Of a stretch of DNA of 64,000 bases, positions 57,497 through 64,000 are shown piece after piece. A model generated the notes under the pieces. The model was not told where the DNA came from and did no database searches. It saw nothing but the letters and a program-made list of their open reading frames with translations. This DNA is from Phaeobacter italicus. GTDB taxonomy: Bacteria > Pseudomonadota > Alphaproteobacteria > Rhodobacterales > Rhodobacteraceae. Position numbers and translations under genes: made by a program. The stretch covers positions 227,888 to 291,887 of the forward strand of contig NZ_CVRM01000032.1 in NCBI RefSeq assembly GCF_001258055.1, given 5' to 3'. Every line of letters starts with the position of its first letter. Position 1 is the first letter of the stretch.

Positions 57497-58873
57497 ATGT
57501 CAACGATTACCACGACAAATCCGGCGACAGGCGAAGCCATCGAGACCTATGCGCTGATGAGCGAGGTGGAAGCGGTGCACAAGGTCGAGGCCGCCCACGC
57601 CGCATTTCTGAACTGGCGCCAGCTGTCCCATGCGGATCGTGCGCCCTATCTGACAGCAATTGCCGAGAAACTCCGCGGGGCTGCCGATGAACTGGCAGAG
57701 CTGATGACCCGCGAAACCGGCAAGCTTTTCAAGGACGGCAAGCGCGAGATCGAAATCTGCGCGGCCATCTTTGATTATACTGCAAAAAACGGCCCCGACG
57801 TTCTTGCGGACGAAGAGCGGACCCACGGCAAGGATGGCGCACGCGGGATCGTCACCTATCAGCCCATCGGCGTCATCTATTCGATCCAGCCGTGGAATTT
57901 CCCGCTTTACCAGCCGGTGAGGGTTCTGGCGGCAAACCTGATGGCAGGCAACGCCTGTGTCCTGAAACACGCGAGCATCTGTACAGGTTCAGGTCTGCGT
58001 CTGCGTGAACTGTGCCTCGACGCGGGTCTGCCCGAAGACCTGTTTCAGGTGGTTCTGATCGATCACGACACCAGCGACAAACTGATCGAGCATTCCCTCA
58101 TTCGCGGTGTCACGTTGACTGGCAGCGACGGCGCAGGTCGCCACGTGGGCAGCGAAGCCTCCAAGGCGCTCAAGAAAACCGTGTTGGAGCTGGGGTCCAA
58201 CGACGCCTATCTCGTTCTTGAAAACGCCGACATTGAAACGGCTGTGAAATATTCGGTCATGGGGCGTCTCTACAATAATGGCGAGACCTGTGTTTCTGCC
58301 AAACGCTTTGTCGTGACGGACAAGGTCTATGATGCATTCGTCTCTGCTTTCGTAGAGCAGATGAAGGCCATCAAGATGGGGGATCCAATGGACGAGGATA
58401 CCCAGCTCGGCCCGCTTTCCAGCGAAGATCAGTTCGAGACCGTCAAGGAGCAGGTGGAAAAGAGCGTTGCAAAAGGGGCCAAGGTCCTTTGCGGCGGCAC
58501 TGTTCCCGACCGGACGGGTGCCTATTACCCTGCAACTGTTTTGGCTGACGTAAAGCCGGGGATGCCCGCCTATGACGATGAAATCTTCGGGCCCGTCGCT
58601 GCTGTGATCCGCGCCAAGGACGATGAGGATGCAATGCGCATCGCCAACGACAGCCGCTATGGCCTTGGCGGGGGGATTTTCTGCGAAGACGAAGAGCACG
58701 CGATCAAACTGGCGCGCGATCACTTTGACACCGGCATGGTCCGCATCAACTCTTACGGGGCGGCCGATCCCAATATGCCCTTCGGCGGGGTCAAGGATTC
58801 CGGTTACGGGCGGGAACATGGGGGCTTTGGCATGAAGGAATTCACCAACGCCAAAGCGATCTTTCTGCCATGA
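57497..58873 (+). CDS. NAD(P)-dependent succinate-semialdehyde dehydrogenase-like aldehyde dehydrogenase
   Basis: An aldehyde dehydrogenase of 458 residues, close in length and sequence style to the Sad/YneI succinate-semialdehyde type. The catalytic Cys is in NNGETCVSAKR, the general-base Glu in LELGSNDAYLV, and the cofactor region QPWNFPLYQPVR is present. GAAGGAG lies five bases before the ATG. It overlaps the GST gene by four bases, forming an apparent detoxification operon with GST and the reductase. The natural aldehyde is not certain. Confidence 0.88.
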   Translation: MSTITTTNPATGEAIETYALMSEVEAVHKVEAAHAAFLNWRQLSHADRAPYLTAIAEKLRGAADELAELMTRETGKLFKDGKREIEICAAIFDYTAKNGPDVLADEERTHGKDGARGIVTYQPIGVIYSIQPWNFPLYQPVRVLAANLMAGNACVLKHASICTGSGLRLRELCLDAGLPEDLFQVVLIDHDTSDKLIEHSLIRGVTLTGSDGAGRHVGSEASKALKKTVLELGSNDAYLVLENADIETAVKYSVMGRLYNNGETCVSAKRFVVTDKVYDAFVSAFVEQMKAIKMGDPMDEDTQLGPLSSEDQFETVKEQVEKSVAKGAKVLCGGTVPDRTGAYYPATVLADVKPGMPAYDDEIFGPVAAVIRAKDDEDAMRIANDSRYGLGGGIFCEDEEHAIKLARDHFDTGMVRINSYGAADPNMPFGGVKDSGYGREHGGFGMKEFTNAKAIFLP

Positions 58874-59484
58874 TTACTCTGCACGCTCTGAAATACTCGC
58901 GCGCCACCCGCGTACTGTGGTTGTTGGCTGATCTCGGCAAGCCCTGCAATCGGGTCGACTACGATCGAACCGACGCCTTCCGCGCACCAAAGGAATTGGC
59001 GGGGGTTCATCCCCTCGGCAAATCCCCCGTGCTCGAAGATGGGGAAGAGGTCATCGCGGAATCCGCAACGATCCTGCGATATCTGGTCGCCAAATATGGA
59101 GACGACAGCCACACGCCTCCGCGTGGGACCGCAGCTTACTGGCAGCATGAGGCAATGTTCGACTACGTCGAGGCTTCCTTGGCAGAGGTCGCTCTGCCGG
59201 TGATCCTGCCCGCTTTTCGCGGTGACACACCCCCGGAGGACGCGCTGGCTACGCTGAACACGCATCTGGATTACGTGTCTCAGTCCATCGGTGCTGGCCC
59301 ACTTCTGTTCGGCAAGACCGCGATGCTGGCGGACATCCAACTGTCTTACATCGTTGCGCTTCTCGCTCGGTTCGACCTGCTGAAAGGTCACCCCAAAATC
59401 GCCGCCTACTGGCAGGCGCTGAAACAGCAGCCAGGCTATGTCGCGGCAACACAGGTCGCAGGCCCCATGGTCCCTCCCGCCTGA
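58870..59484 (+). CDS. Glutathione S-transferase family protein
   Basis: A cytosolic GST of 204 residues. The N-terminal thioredoxin-like domain includes the GSH-contact segment GKSPVLEDGEEVIAESATIL (cis-Pro and Glu-Ser), and the C-terminal helical domain includes FGKTAMLADIQLSYIVALL. Its start overlaps the aldehyde dehydrogenase stop. It may conjugate or reduce electrophiles linked to the dehydrogenase substrate. The substrate is unknown. Confidence 0.9.
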   Translation: MITLHALKYSRATRVLWLLADLGKPCNRVDYDRTDAFRAPKELAGVHPLGKSPVLEDGEEVIAESATILRYLVAKYGDDSHTPPRGTAAYWQHEAMFDYVEASLAEVALPVILPAFRGDTPPEDALATLNTHLDYVSQSIGAGPLLFGKTAMLADIQLSYIVALLARFDLLKGHPKIAAYWQALKQQPGYVAATQVAGPMVPPA

Positions 59485-59504
59485 CTTCATCAAAAGGATA
59501 ACTC

Positions 59505-60107
59505 ATGACAAAGACTATTCTTATTGCCGGTGCCACTGGCAAAACCGGACAGATTCTCACCCGTGACCTGCAGAACCAAGGCCACAACGTTGTGGCGCTT
59601 GTCCGCGAAGAGTCTGACACGAGCGTGTTGCCCGCGCAGACCGCGCTGCGCACAGGCGACCTGACGAACCTTGCCGCCGATGCCTGCGACGGCGCGGATG
59701 TGGTGATTTTTGCAGCTGGTTCTGGCGGTTCCACCGGTCCCGAGATGACGGACAAGGTGGACCGTGACGGCGCCATGCGACTGGTTGATCTTGCCAAGTG
59801 TGCAGGGGCAAAGCGTTTCGTCATGCTCAGTTCAATCGGTGCAGATCAGGAGGATCCGTCCGGCGACCTCGCGCATTACCTCAAGGCCAAGCATGAGGCA
59901 GACGAACACCTCAAGGCGTCGGGCATGCCCTACGCGATCCTGCGGCCGGTTGCCCTGACGGATGGGCCGTGCAGCGATCAGGTCATATTGGGTGATCAGG
60001 TCGATGCCTCTGCTGAGGCGCGACGCGCGGATGTGGCCGCCGTGCTGGCCGAGGCCGCAATCACAGGAAGACTGGACGGACAGGCGACCAATATGCAGTC
60101 TGCCTGA
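59505..60107 (+). CDS. NAD(P)-binding atypical SDR (NmrA/BLVRB-like)
   Basis: A Rossmann-fold protein of 200 residues. The glycine motif GATGKTGQILTRDL at the N-terminus and the KAKHEADEHLKASGMPYAILRP region match NAD(P)-binding, NmrA-like or flavin/biliverdin reductase-like SDRs, which often lack the standard catalytic tetrad. It is 20 bases after the GST gene in the same direction and is probably the third gene of that operon. The reaction is unknown. Confidence 0.85.
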   Translation: MTKTILIAGATGKTGQILTRDLQNQGHNVVALVREESDTSVLPAQTALRTGDLTNLAADACDGADVVIFAAGSGGSTGPEMTDKVDRDGAMRLVDLAKCAGAKRFVMLSSIGADQEDPSGDLAHYLKAKHEADEHLKASGMPYAILRPVALTDGPCSDQVILGDQVDASAEARRADVAAVLAEAAITGRLDGQATNMQSA

Positions 60108-60118
60108 CCAGCCGAGCG

Positions 60119-60145
60119 CCGGGGCCCCTGATCGGCCCCGGTTTC
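60119..60145 (+). terminator. Probable terminator after the SDR gene
   Basis: CCGGGGCC (60119-60126) pairs with GGCCCCGG (60134-60141), then TTT. The T-run is short, so strength is uncertain. Confidence 0.6.
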
Positions 60146-60440
60146 CGCATCCTGCCCATACATCACATCTGATGGTGAGGCGCGCGTATTCTCTCAGGGG
60201 TTGTTTGTCCTGATCGTTCAGCAGTGCTTGCCTCATGGTGGTGGTTTGCTGGGTTTGAAAGGGGGCACCATGCGTGGGTGTCGTCATGCCGGGATCTTCA
60301 GGCGCTGATCCCACTGTCACCTCAAACCGTGCGCCGAAATCGTTGCATGGCCTATTCGTTCCACGCAGCCACGGTTCGATCCAGATCCTGTGGCCGTTTA
60401 CCTATCTGCATCAGAATGTTGACGCAGAATCAGACCCCCG

Positions 60441-60455
60441 TTAAGAATTCGTTAA
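60441..60455. promoter_or_regulatory. CtrA-type box TTAA-N7-TTAA before the LysM operon
   Basis: TTAAGAATTCGTTAA matches the CtrA consensus exactly. It lies 49 bases before the start of the membrane-anchored protein and overlaps a possible -10 element, so CtrA-like binding could repress or redirect transcription. Boxes also stand before both Hint/anchor-L genes. Confidence 0.6.
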
Positions 60456-60503
60456 CATTTGGCCGTCGGCTGAATGCGGGGGATAGTGAGGGGTGGACCG
60501 GCA

Positions 60504-61301
60504 ATGGTGAATGCAAAACGCAGCAGGCTGCACGCGGTGGCGCCTGCGCAGACAGAGGACCGGCCCATAGGTTCCGGCCCTGCTGGATCCGCCCGGTCAC
60601 TGCGCATTGACGGTGTCGTATCCACCGACGCAGGGTCAGCCCACTCTCCCAACGCGGGAAATCAGCCTGCACAATCCTCCTCTGAGCCGGTTCCTTTTCA
60701 CGGGCGCGGAACCGCGACCCACGCCGAAGGTCCGAAAAAATCCTCCCTTGGTTTGCCACCGCTTACACCCATCATGAAATTGGGAGGTGCGGCAGCAGCC
60801 CTTGGCGTCGTGGCCGTCGTTCTGATGGTGATGCAATTTGGCCCGGATGAGACCTCAGTCGACAGCGCGCAGAAACCGAAGGTTGCGCAGCTGCTCACCC
60901 CGCAGGCGCTTGCGGGTTTGGAGCCCTCTGCCACCCCGGCTGAACGCACCGCAGCCGCACAGCTGCTGACGGCCGCTGCCGAATCTGCGGCGCCTCTTGC
61001 GGCAGAGGACGCGCTTGTCGCACAGATGACTGCCGGAACACTTGCAGCACTGCGCAGCGGAGGCAGCAAATCCACATCGACCACTGCGGAAACCACAGCG
61101 CCCGCGTCGGCCAGCCAGACGCATACGGCGCTCTATGGTATGGTGCTGCGTGCGGTGGGGCAGGGACAGTCTCCTGCATATATCGACCAAATGGTGAACG
61201 AAGCCTACCGCGCCCAGGCCATCACGGTGCCGCCCACTCTGATCGACGCAGAAGGGCGCGTGGACACCGCGACGATCCTTGCGCTGTTTGTCGGCCAATA
61301 G
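60504..61301 (+). CDS. Membrane-anchored hypothetical protein
   Basis: A protein of 265 residues with a disordered, Pro/Ser/Gly-rich N-terminal half (1-90), a single TM segment (about 93-112, including MKLGGAAAALGVVAVVLMVM), then an Ala-rich helical region (about 125-200) and a compact C-terminal segment (from about 210). Topology is probably cytoplasmic N-terminus and periplasmic C-terminus. GAGGGG lies upstream of the ATG. I do not recognise the family. It is the first gene of a co-directional set with two LysM proteins. Confidence 0.6.
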   Translation: MVNAKRSRLHAVAPAQTEDRPIGSGPAGSARSLRIDGVVSTDAGSAHSPNAGNQPAQSSSEPVPFHGRGTATHAEGPKKSSLGLPPLTPIMKLGGAAAALGVVAVVLMVMQFGPDETSVDSAQKPKVAQLLTPQALAGLEPSATPAERTAAAQLLTAAAESAAPLAAEDALVAQMTAGTLAALRSGGSKSTSTTAETTAPASASQTHTALYGMVLRAVGQGQSPAYIDQMVNEAYRAQAITVPPTLIDAEGRVDTATILALFVGQ

Positions 61302-61453
61302 GCCGACGCCGCGCCAATCACCCACAATAAATACCCAAAGGTGATGCCACCCTGCCTTGCAGGGGCACCCCGCGGGACGACTCCATGAAAAGAGACGGCA
61401 CCAGACAGAGCTCTCGCAGCCGTCCAAGCCATACCCAAAAAGGGGGGGGACAG

Positions 61454-62533
61454 ATGAAGAAACACCTGATGGCGGCGCTGATTGGTGTCAGCGCTTTCTT
61501 TGCGACATCGGCCGCGGCTGACACATGTGGCGGAACATACACGGTCCGCTCTGGCGACAGCCTGTCGTTGATCGCCGATCGCCTGTACAAGGATGTGGGC
61601 AAGTGGAGCGCGATCCACAGCCGTAATATCGATGTGATCGGCCCCCGCCCTGACGCCATCCGCGTCGGCATGCAGCTTTCGATGGCCTGTCTGAATGGTC
61701 TGCCCACTGGCCTGCCGGGCGGCAAGACAATCGCCGCGGCCCGCCCCGTTGCCGCTGCCCCCGTCCAGATCCAGCCAGGCACCGCTGCAGTGCGCAGCAA
61801 GATCAATCTGCTGACCGGGGATGATTATGCGCCCTTCACCTCCAAGGTTTCTCACAATGGCGGTCTGATCACCGAAGTGGTGAATGCAGCGATGACCAAT
61901 GCCAACCCCGATCAGGGCTTTGCCATCCACTGGGTGAATGACTGGGCCTCTCACTTTGATCCGCTTCTGTCCAACGCTCTGCTCGACCTGGGCTTTCCCT
62001 GGTATCGCCCGGATTGCGACACGATGCCGGACAGCTACCGCTGTGTGAATTTCCACTTCTCGGACCCGATGTTTGAAACGCTGATGTTGCTGTTCGTGGA
62101 CAAATCCCGGCCATTTGTCTTTGACACCGACGCAGATATTGAGGGCAAGACCCTCTGCAGACCCTCCGGCTACCTGACGTTTGATCTGGACGGCTACGGG
62201 CGTCGCTGGCTCGAGGACAAGAAGATCACTCTAAAACAGCCCCATAAGGTGGCAGACTGTTTTGATATGGTCGCCCGTGGCGAAGCCGATGCGGTGGCCA
62301 TCAACGAATTCACCGGTCGCAGTGTGATGAAGGAAAACGGTCTCCTTGATCAGTTCGACGTGCTCCCCCTGCCACTGTCCGTCCTTGGCATCCATGTGGT
62401 TGTCCATAAGACCCACCCGCAGGCAGAGCAGATGCTGACCCTTATCAATACGGGTCTGCGCAATATCCGTGCGGATGGCTCTTATCAGGCCATCATCGAG
62501 GATCACATGGCACGCATCTGGGCCGGGTTCTGA
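61454..62533 (+). CDS. LysM plus solute-binding domain protein 1
   Basis: An exported protein of 359 residues. It has a signal peptide (about 1-21), a LysM domain (about 27-78, with TYTVRSGDSLSLIADRLYKD) that would bind peptidoglycan, a Pro/Ala linker and a type 2 periplasmic-binding fold (from about 115; SBP_bac_3-like, with DLGFPWYRPDCD and VNFHFSDPMFETLML). Several cysteines could form disulfides. No cognate permease is nearby. The ATG has a long G-run upstream. A paralogue follows eleven bases downstream. A cell-wall-attached sensor or scavenger is possible. Confidence 0.78.
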   Translation: MKKHLMAALIGVSAFFATSAAADTCGGTYTVRSGDSLSLIADRLYKDVGKWSAIHSRNIDVIGPRPDAIRVGMQLSMACLNGLPTGLPGGKTIAAARPVAAAPVQIQPGTAAVRSKINLLTGDDYAPFTSKVSHNGGLITEVVNAAMTNANPDQGFAIHWVNDWASHFDPLLSNALLDLGFPWYRPDCDTMPDSYRCVNFHFSDPMFETLMLLFVDKSRPFVFDTDADIEGKTLCRPSGYLTFDLDGYGRRWLEDKKITLKQPHKVADCFDMVARGEADAVAINEFTGRSVMKENGLLDQFDVLPLPLSVLGIHVVVHKTHPQAEQMLTLINTGLRNIRADGSYQAIIEDHMARIWAGF

Positions 62534-62543
62534 GGGGCGCGCC

Positions 62544-63569
62544 ATGCTGAAATTTCTCCAACCCCTGGCCCTTTGGGGGCTGCTTTTTGCAGCGTTCGCG
62601 CCAGGTGCTGCGCACGCCATCTGTGATGTGGACTACAGGGTCCAGCCGGGGGACACGCTCTTTTCCATTGCCGAGACACATTACAACGACCGCAGCCGCT
62701 GGACGCTCATCTACTATAGCAATCAGCATGTCCTGGCAGGCCCCAGCGTCATTCCTGGCAAAACGCTCCATATTCCCTGCGCGGGTCAGGCGTCTGCCCC
62801 TGACCCAACACCGCTGCGCAAGGATGACGCCGAGATGAAACTTCTGACCGGCGGTGGCTTTGCGCCCTTTACCGATCAGGCCCTGCCGGGGCAGGGAATG
62901 ATCACCGAGCTGGTGAACGCCGCAATGGAACTCACGCCCTCGCCAGTCTCCTATTCCATCACCTGGGAGGAAGACTGGTCGCGTCACCTCTTTCCAATGC
63001 TGGATGAGAAACAGTTTGATATGGGTTTTCCCTGGCTCAAGCCCGACTGTGCCGCCACGCCCGACAATGAGCGCTGCGTGAATTTTCATTTCTCTGAACC
63101 GCTGATCACGATCCCGATCATGGTATTTGTGCGCGCCGATGATCCGTTTCGCTTTGACAGTGATGCCGACATGATCGGCAAAACCCTCTGCCGCCCCGAT
63201 GGATACTACAGTCATGATCTCGACCGATCAGACCGCCGCTGGCTGAGCGAGGGGCAGGTCACACTCGCCCGCGCCAAAACGCCTGCGGCCTGTTTTCAGC
63301 GCCTGATGGCCGGAGAGGTGGATGCGGTATCACTCAACCTGTTCCTTGGGGCCGATACGCTCATCGCCGAAGGCCTGCGTGACAAGGTGATCCCGCTGGA
63401 GCGTGCGATCTCAGAGGAGGGCCTGCATGTGGTGATCTCCAAACGTCACTGGCGTGGAACCGCGCATCTCTACCGGATCAACGCGGGTCTCAAGGCATTA
63501 AAGGCAGAAGGCCGGTTCCAGGACATCGTGTCCCGCCACCTCGAACTGTTCTGGGCGCAACTCCAATAA
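62544..63569 (+). CDS. LysM plus solute-binding domain protein 2
   Basis: A tandem paralogue with 341 residues: signal peptide (1-25), LysM (about 30-78, with YRVQPGDTLFSIAETHYND), then a solute-binding fold (from about 95, with DMGFPWLKPDC and VNFHFSEPLITIPIMVF). Shared order of motifs shows duplication. The linker is shorter than in protein 1. It starts eleven bases after the first gene with GAGGGGCG upstream, so both are cotranscribed. A terminator follows at 63647. Confidence 0.78.
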   Translation: MLKFLQPLALWGLLFAAFAPGAAHAICDVDYRVQPGDTLFSIAETHYNDRSRWTLIYYSNQHVLAGPSVIPGKTLHIPCAGQASAPDPTPLRKDDAEMKLLTGGGFAPFTDQALPGQGMITELVNAAMELTPSPVSYSITWEEDWSRHLFPMLDEKQFDMGFPWLKPDCAATPDNERCVNFHFSEPLITIPIMVFVRADDPFRFDSDADMIGKTLCRPDGYYSHDLDRSDRRWLSEGQVTLARAKTPAACFQRLMAGEVDAVSLNLFLGADTLIAEGLRDKVIPLERAISEEGLHVVISKRHWRGTAHLYRINAGLKALKAEGRFQDIVSRHLELFWAQLQ

Positions 63570-63646
63570 ACGGCAGGCAGGGGAGGGGAGGGGGCGCAGA
63601 CCCTCCCGCCCAAAGCTCACCTCCGGCTCCCTTTGGTTGGGCCAGG

Positions 63647-63676
63647 CGCCGCACCCTTTCAGGGCGCGGCGTTTTC
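63647..63676 (+). terminator. Intrinsic terminator of the LysM operon
   Basis: CGCCGC (63647-63652) pairs with GCGGCG (63666-63671), with inner CCC/GGG. TTTT follows. It lies 77 bases after the last stop codon. Confidence 0.75.
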
Positions 63677-63902
63677 CGTTTCCGCGAGAGGGCGTCGCCC
63701 AGGTCGTTGAGTGACTGGTATTTGGTGGTTTGGGGGCTGTGATTTGGGTGACTCGGGTGATTTGGCTGTGGGTAAGTTGGGGTGTGCTGTGGGTAAGTGG
63801 TCGGGCGGGGGCCTTTGGGGGGATTTTGGCGGAAAACCGGGTCAGGTTTGCTGACTTTGTTGCCGTGTAACCAATTGTTTTCATTGCATTTTGCATTTTT
63901 CT

Positions 63903-64000
63903 TGACGGAAGGCCGCATTTTCCTACATTTTCGGGTTGCGGGTGTTTGTTGTTTTACTTAGAACCCCCTTCACCGGCGGCGCTGAGGCGCTTGACGGTGT
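63903..64000 (+). promoter_or_regulatory. Candidate strong promoter and leader, possibly of an rRNA operon
   Basis: TTGACG (63903-63908), about 16 bases, and TACATT (63925-63930) form a fair promoter. A leader with a stem CACCG/CGGTG (63971-63975 with 63995-63999) and an inner GCGC/GCGC stem (63979-63982 with 63987-63990) follows to the window edge. The layout resembles leaders before rRNA operons in this group, as far as I recall. The gene itself lies outside the window. Confidence 0.3.

Larger units (their letters stand above)
60108..60503 (+). other. Intergenic region before the LysM operon
   Basis: About 400 bases with a terminator-like hairpin (60119-60141) and the CtrA-type box (60441-60455). 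A possible promoter TTGACG (60419-60424), 17 bases, TAAGAA (60442-60447) overlaps that box. An ORF spans the middle but has no protein-like features. Nothing else is recognised. Confidence 0.5.
63570..64000. other. Non-coding end of window with G-rich tract
   Basis: No gene is supported in these 431 bases. After the terminator, about 63713-63815 is very G/T-rich and nearly free of C on the plus strand. GCTGTGGGTAAGT occurs twice (63765-63777 and 63786-63798, 21 bases apart). The complementary strand encodes only a low-complexity Pro/Thr reading frame. Confidence 0.55.

Noticed and set aside
60224..60610. 128-residue ORF before the LysM operon
   Set aside because: Overlaps the better-supported membrane-protein gene in another frame; composition is not protein-like and it spans the CtrA-type box.
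63490..63918. Pro/Thr-rich minus-strand reading frames at the window end
   Set aside because: Low-complexity translation of a G/T-rich tract without start signals.

Overview
The window looks like chromosomal DNA from the Roseobacter/Rhodobacteraceae group of Alphaproteobacteria. This is inferred from the high GC content, an IalB-family protein, the serA-serC/serB arrangement, the HutF/HutG form of histidine degradation, proteins with C-terminal Hint domains, and TTAA-N7-TTAA (CtrA-type) boxes. The gene order rpsT-dnaA-dnaN-recF-(LysE)-gyrB marks the neighbourhood of the chromosome's dnaA locus. I saw no tRNA, insertion sequence, prophage or CRISPR array.

Layout. 0.1-5.3 kb: a four-gene polyamine-type ABC importer (ATPase, binding protein, two permeases). 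5.4-9.6 kb: a thiolase, a divergent XRE-cupin regulator, and the threonine degradation pair kbl-tdh. 9.7-14.6 kb: a phosphoesterase and the serine pathway (serA and serC on minus, serB divergent on plus), with structured leaders before serA and serC. 14.6-20.2 kb: a TSUP permease, a YCII-like protein, asparaginase, an IalB-like protein, rlmN and an RTX/M10 metallopeptidase. 20.6-24.5 kb: a small protein, a LOG-family protein, a PLP dehydratase, a GntR regulator and dapD. 24.7-32.0 kb: the complete hut system (hutU-G-H-I diverging from hutF-C). 32.1-38.1 kb: an accessory-looking cluster with two choice-of-anchor-L/Hint proteins, a Hint paralogue lacking its catalytic residues, an ionotropic-glutamate-receptor-like channel and a small acidic unknown. 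38.4-47.5 kb: dapE, rnr, a lytic transglycosylase, ubiB-ubiE, mutM and an enoyl-CoA hydratase. 47.8-57.2 kb: rpsT, dnaA, dnaN, recF, a LysE exporter, a TetR/flavodoxin-fold oxidoreductase pair with three operators, and gyrB. 57.5-60.1 kb: an aldehyde dehydrogenase, a GST and an NAD(P)-binding reductase. 60.5-63.6 kb: a membrane-anchored unknown followed by two tandem LysM-plus-solute-binding-domain proteins. The last 430 bases are non-coding and may be the start of an rRNA operon leader.

How the parts work together. The hut genes convert histidine to glutamate plus formate under HutC control. kbl/tdh turns threonine into glycine and acetyl-CoA, while the ser genes supply serine. dapD and dapE are two steps of lysine/meso-diaminopimelate synthesis. 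The mid-window Hint cluster and the terminal LysM cluster are the least explained. CtrA-type boxes lie upstream of both Hint/anchor-L genes and of the LysM operon, which suggests that these envelope genes share cell-cycle or motility-type control.

The main candidates for new biology are the Hint/channel cluster, the LysM-SBP operon, the hairpin plus GAGTATTT intergenic element seen three times, and a possible shared leader motif before serC and serA.
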